9,301 bases of DNA from Acidobacteriota bacterium (GTDB lineage Bacteria > Acidobacteriota > Terriglobia > Terriglobales > Acidobacteriaceae), in assembly GCA_021851625.1 (NCBI GenBank), contig JAJZCX010000038.1, positions 1-9,301 on the forward strand, read 5' to 3'. Under the pieces are notes generated by a model. The model saw only the letters and a program-made list of their open reading frames with translations. It did not search any database and had not been told where the DNA came from. Shown piece after piece: positions 1 through 5,988 of this stretch (the stretch's first letter is position 1; every line of letters begins with the position of its first letter). The position numbers and the translations under genes were made by a program.

Positions 1-43
1 AGGAAACGGCACCGCCGCAGGTGCCAAGGAAGTGTGTGCATGA
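1..43 (+). CDS. C-terminal tail of an upstream gene (partial)
   Basis: An open frame enters from the left edge (first full codon at position 2) and stops at TGA 41-43, encoding the last 13 residues, GNGTAAGAKEVCA. This stop overlaps the ATG at 40 of the next gene in the ATGA arrangement typical of translationally coupled genes, which is the main reason to think the tail is real. The piece is too short to assign to a family. Confidence 0.4.
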   Translation, partial: GNGTAAGAKEVCA

Positions 44-972
44 CAATGGAACCCTCGGAACCTACGGTGCCGCAGCAGGCAGGCGCCAATCCCATGTATC
101 GGCGCAGACGACGCAAGCGCAAAGGCCCGCCGAATGGGCAGCCGCCGCAACCGCTTGCCGCGCAGAATTCCCAACAAGGTGGCAGTAGCGAAGCGCAGGG
201 ACAAAGTGGTACGGAACAGGCTGCGGGGCAATCCTCAGGGCAGTTCCGGCAGAATGGCGCAGGCCAGCAACAGCGGCCCGGCAAGAAGCGCTTCTTCAAG
301 AAAAAGCAATTTAAGAGCGCAAACCCCGGCAACGGGCAACCGCAACAGCAGCGCCGCAACAACCGGCAAAGCCGCCAGCCGCGCACCTTCGTCGGCCCGA
401 TGGATCACAGCTATCGCGCGGCGAATGGCAATTTTGCCGATGCACCACCCTCCACAGTTGAATTGCAGCGCAGCAGTGGGAATGGCAACGGCAATGGAAC
501 GCACGCCGCTGTCTATGGCGATGTGCAGGAGTTTCCGTCTGCACAGGGCAATGGAGCAGACACGGAAGCTCCCACGCGCATCTACTGCTTTATTGAGGAA
601 CTCTTTTTCCTGGCCAAGATTCAGGAGACAGCGCGCAAATTGGGCGTCAAAGTGGTCTTTGTAAAGAATGACAAGGACATTGTGGAGCGCCTGACAGAAG
701 CGCCGGAGAATGAGCGGCCCGCGCTGATCGTTTTTGACTTGAACAACGCGAACGCCAAGCCATTGACGCTGATCCCCAAGCTGAAATCGAAGCTGAAGCG
801 CAGCGCTTCGGTGATTGGTTTTCTCTCGCACCTGCAAGGCGATTTGAAGGTGAAGGCTGCCGAGGCTGGCTGCGATGCGGTGATGCCGCGTTCGGCCTTC
901 TCACAGAACCTGCCCAACCTGCTGCGCCGCTACGGTACCGACGAGGACGAAGCCGCGTACGCCGAGGCATAA
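40..972 (+). CDS. Disordered basic Q/N/G-rich protein with C-terminal degenerate receiver-like domain
   Basis: The product is 310 residues when started at ATG 40, chosen because AAGGAAG at 26-32 sits 7 nt upstream and because it gives an ATGA overlap with the preceding frame. GTG 34 and ATG 46 are also in frame. Residues 1 to about 178 are low complexity: a run of Arg/Lys at about 21-28, a second Lys/Arg/Phe cluster at 82-89, then Gln, Asn, Gly and Ser-rich sequence with a GN repeat. This composition suggests disorder and possibly nucleic-acid or polyanion binding (inference). Residues about 180-298 look like a CheY-type alpha/beta receiver: strand IYCFI followed by EE (186-187) where DD is usual, strand LIVFD with Asp233 at the phosphoacceptor place, FLS with Ser263 at the Ser/Thr switch place, and MPR with Arg284 where Lys is invariant. 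It is therefore a receiver-like fold with an incomplete acidic pocket. Whether it is phosphorylated is unknown. It converges with the HIT gene, 25 bp apart. Function not recognised. Confidence 0.85.
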   Translation: MTMEPSEPTVPQQAGANPMYRRRRRKRKGPPNGQPPQPLAAQNSQQGGSSEAQGQSGTEQAAGQSSGQFRQNGAGQQQRPGKKRFFKKKQFKSANPGNGQPQQQRRNNRQSRQPRTFVGPMDHSYRAANGNFADAPPSTVELQRSSGNGNGNGTHAAVYGDVQEFPSAQGNGADTEAPTRIYCFIEELFFLAKIQETARKLGVKVVFVKNDKDIVERLTEAPENERPALIVFDLNNANAKPLTLIPKLKSKLKRSASVIGFLSHLQGDLKVKAAEAGCDAVMPRSAFSQNLPNLLRRYGTDEDEAAYAEA

Positions 973-997
973 GCGCTTCGGCCTTGATTGCAGTTTG

Positions 998-1348
998 CTA
1001 GCCGGGCGGCCAGTGCATGGTGCGTCCGGCCAGCAAATGCACGTGCAGGTGATCGACGGTTTGCCCGCCATCCGCACCGCTGTTCAGCACCGCACGAAAT
1101 CCATTCGACAATTCCAGTTTCTTGGACAGTTCTGCCGCCACCTGCAACAGGTGGCCGAGTAGGGCTGCGTCTTGTGGGGCACAGTGTGCCAGCGAGACCA
1201 GATGCTGGCGTGGAATGACCAGCAGGTGCGTCGGGGCCTGCGGATTCACATCGTGAAATGCCAGGCAAAGCTCATCTGCATACTCTGTGCGCGCGGGAAT
1301 GGTGCCAGCGGCGATCTTGCAGAAGATGCAGTCAGAAGAAAATGCCAT
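998..1348 (-). CDS. hinT: Histidine triad (HIT/HINT) nucleotide-binding protein
   Basis: The 116-residue product is a cytoplasmic HIT-superfamily protein of the HINT branch. Members are homodimeric purine nucleoside phosphoramidases that hydrolyse AMP-N bonds such as those in adenylated lysine or aminoacyl adenylates. The triad HLHVHLL spans 100-106, with His102 the expected nucleophile. CIFCKI at 7-12 with His49 and His100 matches the zinc-binding set found in many HINT proteins. PTHLLVIPRQH at 39-49 and the C-terminal WPPG are also diagnostic, and the length is normal. The start is ATG (complement of 1346-1348). No strong Shine-Dalgarno site is visible, which fits a downstream gene: it lies 35 bp after rlpA on the same strand and may be cotranscribed with it. 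The physiological substrate cannot be read from sequence. Confidence 0.95.
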   Translation of the reverse strand: MAFSSDCIFCKIAAGTIPARTEYADELCLAFHDVNPQAPTHLLVIPRQHLVSLAHCAPQDAALLGHLLQVAAELSKKLELSNGFRAVLNSGADGGQTVDHLHVHLLAGRTMHWPPG

Positions 1349-1383
1349 GAGCCGATTTTCTCATGAGCGACTGGCGGCGGTCT

Positions 1384-2181
1384 TCAATCCACGCGGACCA
1401 GATACGCAACGGCCTCTTCGGTGTGAAGCGTGCGCACGATGCGCTCAGCGGTGCTGCGCTCCTCACCCTGCGGGCGCAGTCGCACCCAATAGCCGGAGTT
1501 GCCGGCAAACTCTATTACGTAGGCCGTGGGATAGGTGCGTTCCAAATGATTGCGCATGGCAACGGCTCGGCCACGGCTGCGGAAGGCTCCGATCTGGATG
1601 ATCCAGCGTCCGCCGGTGAAGATGGGCTTCGGGGTCTTCAGCACATCCATGCGCACATGGGCAACGCCCATGCGGAAGACGCCGGTGCGCTTGGCCGCTC
1701 CGCGCGACAGGTCGATCATGCGTCCTGGAATGAATGGGCCGCGATCCGTGATGGTGACCACGACGGATTGCTGCGTGGCAAGGTTGGTGACGCGCACAAC
1801 CGATCCCATGGGCAGCATCTTGTTGGCTGCCGTCATCGCGTCCTGGTGGTAGACCTGTCCATTGGCGGCGTGGCTGTGGCGGTAGGGTTCTCCATACCAG
1901 CTGGCAAGGCCCACCTCACTGTAGAGAATCTTTCCCTTGTGGTGCTGGGGAATCTGCATCGGCTCCGGTACTGGCTCCTGCGGTTGGTTCGCGTACGGGC
2001 GCGGAGTGGGCAACTCCTGCTGCACCTCCGGCGGCGGCGGTGCATACACCTCTGCTTGTTTGTGATGACAGCCAGCCAGAATGCCCAGTGCCAGCAGCGC
2101 AAAGAAGCGCAACGTTGTACGTTTGCATTGCCCAAGGCCGGGAATCGTTTCGTGCATCGTGCGCAGAGTCATTTTCCCCAT
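1384..2181 (-). CDS. rlpA: RlpA-type septal lipoprotein, DPBB plus SPOR domains
   Basis: Numbering is from the first ATG (complement 2179-2181), giving 265 residues. In-frame ATGs at 2172 and 2157 and a TTG at 2223 are alternatives, and none has a convincing ribosome site. A basic stretch (CKRTTLR) leads into a hydrophobic core ending in the lipobox LAGC, so Cys38 should be the lipidated first residue of the mature protein. A Pro/Gln/Glu-rich linker follows. The double-psi beta-barrel domain begins at GLASWYG (about 91-97) and includes VRVTNLAT, TITDRGPF and RMIDLSRGAA. The C-terminal SPOR domain (about 192-265, starting WIIQIGAFRSRGRA) would bind denuded septal glycan. RlpA proteins act in the envelope at division sites, and the Pseudomonas enzyme is a lytic transglycosylase. 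Here the usual NGE is NGQ (Gln109) and the usual TAAH is TAAN (Asn120), while the DRGPF Asp146 is kept, so catalytic activity is doubtful. It lies upstream of the HIT gene and is divergent from the 2283 gene. Confidence 0.93.
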   Translation of the reverse strand: MGKMTLRTMHETIPGLGQCKRTTLRFFALLALGILAGCHHKQAEVYAPPPPEVQQELPTPRPYANQPQEPVPEPMQIPQHHKGKILYSEVGLASWYGEPYRHSHAANGQVYHQDAMTAANKMLPMGSVVRVTNLATQQSVVVTITDRGPFIPGRMIDLSRGAAKRTGVFRMGVAHVRMDVLKTPKPIFTGGRWIIQIGAFRSRGRAVAMRNHLERTYPTAYVIEFAGNSGYWVRLRPQGEERSTAERIVRTLHTEEAVAYLVRVD

Positions 2182-2243
2182 TATCGTGGATGCAAAGCGC
2201 AGATGGCGATCGGGGGCGAACAAAAAATGATTGTGAGGTAACC

Positions 2244-2274
2244 CAGCGTAACGCTGTAAAAAAAATTACAGCGT
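2244..2274. promoter_or_regulatory. Inverted-repeat cluster in divergent intergenic region
   Basis: Arms ACGCTGTAA (2251-2259) and TTACAGCGT (2266-2274) are a perfect 9-bp inverted repeat separated by six A. A further CAGCGT at 2244-2249 forms a second inverted repeat with ACGCTG at 2251-2256, one base apart. The half-site CAGCGT/ACGCTG therefore occurs three times in 31 bp. The cluster sits between the divergent rlpA and 2283 genes, where promoters for both must lie, and no run of T follows on either strand, so an operator is more likely than a terminator. A weak plus-strand promoter (TTGTGA 2231-2236, TGTAAA 2255-2260, 18-bp spacing) would be overlapped by it. The binding factor is unknown. 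Confidence 0.5.
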
Positions 2275-2282
2275 GATAACGA

Positions 2283-3062
2283 ATGGCGAGGTACTGCGTC
2301 CAAGAAGCATTACTCTGGAATGGGTGGTGGCGCATATTGGCGGTACGTTGGATCGCACTGTGTCTCGGATGGGCTTGCCTAGGTTGGACGCCAATGTTGT
2401 GCGCGCAGCAAAGTGCGCTGGCCACGTTGCCGGATGCGCCTGTACCGCAGATTGCTGCCTCCACGTCTGTGGCGGGCACGAGCCATTCCGCGTCGACGCA
2501 GTTGCCGTACGCTTCCTTCTATAGCCGAACGATTTTTACCACCCAGCAGGCAAGGCCACTCCTCGGCTTCGCCAAGATCAAATACGCGGGTGTGGAGATG
2601 GTGCGGCCCATCAATGTCCTGCATGCGGCGGTTTCGGCTGGGTACAGCCAGTTCCAAGGCGGCGATCCAAAATATGGCAGCGGTGCGGGAGCTTACGGAG
2701 CACGCTACGGGGATGCAATCCTGCGTGAAAGCACATACCGATTTTTTTCTGACGGCTTTTTCCCCTTGCTATTGCATGAGGATCCGCGCTATTACCGCAT
2801 GGATAGTCATGGAACGGTGCGGCAGCGTTTGTGGTATTCCTTCTCGCGCAGTTTTGTCACGCGTACGGATGCGGGTACCCCCACTCCCAACTATGCGACG
2901 CTGCTGGGCCATGCGACAGGCGCGGCATTGGTGCTGACCTACTACCCAGACACCAGTCAGGGCGGCGGCGTGGTGCTGCGTACCTTTGCTGACTCCATCG
3001 CCGTGCAGATTGGCTTGGACATGGTGCGGGAGTTTGTACCCAAACTGCGCTTCCTGTTCTGA
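2283..3062 (+). CDS. Secreted, probably outer-membrane protein of unknown function (acidobacterial type)
   Basis: The product is 259 residues from ATG 2283. A TTG at 2337 would give a shorter, more conventional signal peptide, and neither start has a clear ribosome site. A hydrophobic stretch (about 18-40) ending LCAQQ looks like a Sec signal peptide cleaved after Ala41. The mature N-terminus carries LPDAP (49-53), a motif I associate with exported proteins of Acidobacteriota. The body has alternating aromatic/Gly/Ser segments, with GAYGARYGDAILRES (136-150), FPLLLHEDPRYYR (160-172) and SRSFVTRTDAGTPTPNY (188-204) as the most distinctive parts. It ends in KLRFLF, and a terminal Phe fits the outer-membrane beta-barrel targeting signal. 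From memory it resembles a family of acidobacterial hypothetical proteins containing LLHEDPRY, with no assigned role. It lies 59 bp upstream of cheA on the same strand, so cotranscription is possible. Confidence 0.85.
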   Translation: MARYCVQEALLWNGWWRILAVRWIALCLGWACLGWTPMLCAQQSALATLPDAPVPQIAASTSVAGTSHSASTQLPYASFYSRTIFTTQQARPLLGFAKIKYAGVEMVRPINVLHAAVSAGYSQFQGGDPKYGSGAGAYGARYGDAILRESTYRFFSDGFFPLLLHEDPRYYRMDSHGTVRQRLWYSFSRSFVTRTDAGTPTPNYATLLGHATGAALVLTYYPDTSQGGGVVLRTFADSIAVQIGLDMVREFVPKLRFLF

Positions 3063-3121
3063 AATCTCCAAGCGGGTCCAGCCTGGATTGTCAGAATCTC
3101 GCAAACCATACCTGCAAACTC

Positions 3122-5440
3122 ATGCAAGGGGCATTTGGCTCCGATATGCAGGATATGGAAGACCTTGTCCGCGAGTTTCTACTCGAAAGCCACGAGGGTC
3201 TCGATCGCATGGAGCAGTGCCTGGGCCAAATGGCGCAGCCGACTGCCGGGGCCGAGCCGTTGCGGGAGATCTTTCGCTCCGTGCATACGATCAAGGGCGC
3301 AACGGGATTCCTTGGCTTCGAGCGACTGGAACGCGTAGCCCACGCCGGAGAAAATTTGCTGGTCAAAATGCGCGATGGTGATTTGCAGCCAACCCCTGCG
3401 CGCATGGATGTGCTCCTGATGTTGCTGGACGCGCTGCGTGGAATTTTGCAGGGCATTGAACAAGGCGATGGCACGGAGCCTGCGGGCGACGATGCGCGCC
3501 TGCTGGAACAGCTTGCAGCGCAGCAGACAGCAGAGATCCCAACCGAGACCGCGGTTGCGACCGCTCCCATGACGGTGCAGGCGAGTGCGCCGATCGCAGA
3601 AGTGCCAATCCCCACTGCGCAGCCGACAGAAGTCTCCACTCCAGCGGTCGTCTCCGCCGCAACCACTCCAGCCTCCGCAGAGCCTGCGGAAATATCTGCC
3701 GCAGCGAATGCCGTCACCGACAGCACGGTGCGTGTGGACGTGGAAGTGTTGCAGCAACTGCTGAACCTGGCCGGGGAGTTGGTGCTGACGCGCAATCAGA
3801 TCGTGGCCGCAGCGCACGGCAGTGCGATGGAGACGCTGGCGCAGCGGCTGCATCGCGTAACAGGTGAGATTCGCGATGCGGTAATGCGCGTGCGCATGCA
3901 GCCGGTGGAGCAGGTCTTTGCTCGCTTTCCTCGCTTGGTGCGCGAGCTGGCACGACAGTGCGGCAAGTCGGTGCGGCTGGAGATGGAGGGCCAGCAGACA
4001 CTCCTGGATCGCAGCGTGTTGGAGATGATTCGCGATCCGTTGCTGCACGCGATTCGCAACGCCATCGATCATGGCATTGAGGCAGCAGAAGTGCGTGCTT
4101 CGCTCGGAAAGCCGCAGGAAGGTTTGCTGCGCCTGCGTGCCACTTCAGCGGGAGATCACGTGTTGATTGAGGTGAGCGATGATGGCGGCGGCATGGCCCC
4201 AGAACGGCTGCGACAGAACGCGGTCAACAAAGGGCTGCTCACCACGGAGCAGGCTGCGGCACTCAGCGATGCTGAAGCGCGCAATCTGGTTTTCCTTCCC
4301 GGCTTCTCCACCGCTGCGCAGGTGACGAATGTCTCCGGGCGTGGCGTGGGCCTGGATGTGGTGCGTCAAAATGTGGAACGCTTGGGCGGCAGTGTTGCTC
4401 TGGTAAGCGTCGAAGAAGTGGGCACAACCATCCGTCTGCGTCTGCCGCTGACATTGGCCATTCTTCCAGCGCTCATTGTGCGCTGCGGCAACCAGCGCTT
4501 TGCCATTCCGCAAAAGTCTGTGGAGGAATTGCTCCATCGCAGCGCTGCGGAGTGGGGGAAGGACGTAGAGTGCATGGGCGCTGTGCAGTTGTTGCGTTTA
4601 CGCGATCGATTGCTGCCGCTGGCGCACCTGCGCGTGTTGCTGCGGTTGCCAGAACGCAAGGATGCAACGACAACAGAAAAATTTGGAGAGCATCTGGCGG
4701 TGATCAACGCTGAAGGGCTGCGTTTGGGCCTGCGCGTGGATGCACTGGAGGGCGTTGAGGAACTCGTCGTTCGCCCGCTAGACCGCATTGCCGAAGCTGA
4801 TGTCTTCTCCGGCGCTGCACAGTTGGCGGACGGCGGACTGGTGTTGATCTTGGATGTGGCTGGACTGGCCTCGCTGGCAGGTGTTGTGGAAGCGCAGGTG
4901 CATGAAGAAGCAGCGGTCGATACGAAGACATCGACACAGCGGCAATATCTCCATGTCGCGCTGCGGGGCATTCCTGCTGCGATTCCCATCGAACACGTAG
5001 AGCATGTGATGGCCGTACAGGCAGCTTCAATTGTGCCCATGGGCGGCGTGTTGGTGATGCTGGATGGCGACGATGTCATTCCCTTGCTCGACGGCGTGCG
5101 CTCCGGCAGAGGGGAAGGCGTAGAAGCGCTACGGCTGGCGGCGGAAGCTCCCGCGCCCGCGTGGAATGTTTTGTTCTGCACCAGTGCGGCAGGTCGCATC
5201 GGGCTGCTGGTGAGCGCCATTCACGGCATGGTGCAGGCAGAGCCATTTGCAGTGCGCAATGTCGAGCATCCAGAGGCACCAGCGCAGAGCGTGGTGCACC
5301 TGTCCGATGGTTTGGCTCGTGTGATTTGTCCAGAAGACTGGTGCGAGTTTGTGCAACATCCTGAGGCTTGGCAACCGCTGAATCTACTGCAATGGCAAAA
5401 CGCTGGTGCGGAGCAGGCGGGCAGGGAGGTGCAGGAATGA
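3122..5440 (+). CDS. cheA: CheA chemosensory histidine kinase with two CheW-like domains
   Basis: This 772-residue cytoplasmic kinase would autophosphorylate in response to receptors and pass phosphate to CheY and CheB. Domains in order: P1 HPt (about 9-115) with phosphorylatable His55 in VHTIKGATGFLGF; an Ala/Pro/Thr-rich linker (about 116-200) with no recognisable P2; P3 dimerisation helices (about 203-265); and the P4 ATPase domain with N box HAIRNAIDHGIE (309-320), G1 box DDGGGM (353-358) and G2 region SGRGVGLDVV (405-414). P5 CheW-like is about 443-590, including RFAIPQKSVEELL. Residues about 605-745 form a second CheW-like domain (YLHVALRGIPAAIPIEHVEHV, then GRIGLLVSAIHGMV). All kinase motifs are intact. 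ATG 3122 gives the longest frame, but no ribosome site precedes it. ATG 3146 and 3155 also retain the HPt. It overlaps cheW by ATGA at its end. Confidence 0.96.
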   Translation: MQGAFGSDMQDMEDLVREFLLESHEGLDRMEQCLGQMAQPTAGAEPLREIFRSVHTIKGATGFLGFERLERVAHAGENLLVKMRDGDLQPTPARMDVLLMLLDALRGILQGIEQGDGTEPAGDDARLLEQLAAQQTAEIPTETAVATAPMTVQASAPIAEVPIPTAQPTEVSTPAVVSAATTPASAEPAEISAAANAVTDSTVRVDVEVLQQLLNLAGELVLTRNQIVAAAHGSAMETLAQRLHRVTGEIRDAVMRVRMQPVEQVFARFPRLVRELARQCGKSVRLEMEGQQTLLDRSVLEMIRDPLLHAIRNAIDHGIEAAEVRASLGKPQEGLLRLRATSAGDHVLIEVSDDGGGMAPERLRQNAVNKGLLTTEQAAALSDAEARNLVFLPGFSTAAQVTNVSGRGVGLDVVRQNVERLGGSVALVSVEEVGTTIRLRLPLTLAILPALIVRCGNQRFAIPQKSVEELLHRSAAEWGKDVECMGAVQLLRLRDRLLPLAHLRVLLRLPERKDATTTEKFGEHLAVINAEGLRLGLRVDALEGVEELVVRPLDRIAEADVFSGAAQLADGGLVLILDVAGLASLAGVVEAQVHEEAAVDTKTSTQRQYLHVALRGIPAAIPIEHVEHVMAVQAASIVPMGGVLVMLDGDDVIPLLDGVRSGRGEGVEALRLAAEAPAPAWNVLFCTSAAGRIGLLVSAIHGMVQAEPFAVRNVEHPEAPAQSVVHLSDGLARVICPEDWCEFVQHPEAWQPLNLLQWQNAGAEQAGREVQE
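5424..5430 (+). promoter_or_regulatory. Strong ribosome binding site of cheW
   Basis: GGGAGGT lies inside the 3' end of cheA, six bases before ATG 5437. It fixes the cheW start against the longer in-frame extension that begins with TTG 5368, and implies independent initiation as well as coupling through the ATGA overlap. Confidence 0.8.
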
Positions 5441-5979
5441 CGCAGAGATTTTTTTCCGCACAAAGTGCTGCGGAGACATTGGATTCGGTTTGTACGGTGT
5501 ATCTGGGCGGAGAGATTTTTTCCGTGCGCCTGACGGACGTGGTGGAAGTGGTGACGGCAGTGCATGTGCAGGACTGCCCACTATCGCCCGCGTATATCGC
5601 TGGGTTGATGCACTATCGCGGCGACGTGCTGACCGTGGTGCACCTGCGCGCTTTGCTGGGTTTGTCGGCATCCACGCAGGCGGAGCATCGGCATATCACC
5701 ATGGTGATGGCCGGAGTGCACGGTCTGTTTGCCATGCAGGTGGACGACATGGGCGAGGTGCGCTCACTGGAAAACTCACTGCTGGAATCTATGCCCGCGC
5801 TGATGGATGCTGAGCGGCATTCGTTTCTGCGCGGCATGTACAAACTTGAGCAGGGGCTGCTTCCGCTGCTGGATGTGCAACGACTGGAGCCAATCGCACT
5901 GCGGGCATGGACGGCGGCGCACATGCATGAGGCGAAGATTGCCGGACGTGAAGAGTCGCCGCGCGCAATCGCTTCCTAA
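5437..5979 (+). CDS. cheW: CheW coupling protein
   Basis: The 180-residue product is a single CheW-like domain that would bridge MCP receptors to CheA P5 in the signalling array. Typical segments are VYLGGEIFSVRLTDVVEVV near the N-terminus, then LSPAYIAGLMHYRGDVLTVVHLRALLGL (positions about 48-75, matching the usual pattern of a Pro, an Ile-Gly-X-X-X-X-Arg-Gly loop and a Pro/Thr-Val strand), and a final GLLPLLDVQRL strand. The start is set by the strong ribosome site at 5424-5430 and by the ATGA overlap with cheA. The C-terminal 20 or so residues (MHEAKIAGREESP...) extend past the domain. A run of seven T lies at 5449-5455, codons 5-7, and a near copy of its surroundings (AGAGAT6CCG) recurs at 5511-5524. 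Together with the two CheW-like domains of CheA the cluster encodes three such domains. Confidence 0.93.
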   Translation: MTQRFFSAQSAAETLDSVCTVYLGGEIFSVRLTDVVEVVTAVHVQDCPLSPAYIAGLMHYRGDVLTVVHLRALLGLSASTQAEHRHITMVMAGVHGLFAMQVDDMGEVRSLENSLLESMPALMDAERHSFLRGMYKLEQGLLPLLDVQRLEPIALRAWTAAHMHEAKIAGREESPRAIAS

Positions 5980-5988
5980 CCGAACGAA

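Noticed and set aside
961..982. Stem-loop GCCGAGGC/GCGCTTCGGC over the stop of the first full gene, 8 bp with one G-T pair
   Set aside because: Considered as a terminator between the convergent genes, but there is no T-run on either strand and it overlaps coding sequence. Chance pairing in GC-rich DNA is as likely.
1363..2241. Plus-strand open frame of 292 codons, longer than rlpA on the other strand
   Set aside because: It has no recognisable motif or ribosome site, and the minus strand carries an unmistakable lipobox, DPBB and SPOR sequence. It is a shadow caused by GC-rich codon use.
3063..3121. Promoter for cheA, with TTGTCA at 3088-3093 as a -35 element
   Set aside because: No acceptable -10 element at 16-18 bp spacing. 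Transcription may instead start upstream of the 2283 gene.
3179..5220. Minus-strand open frames of 297 codons (3179-4072) and 284 codons (4366-5220) under cheA
   Set aside because: Low-complexity translations rich in Arg, His, Ala or Ser, with no family resemblance. cheA is intact across both.
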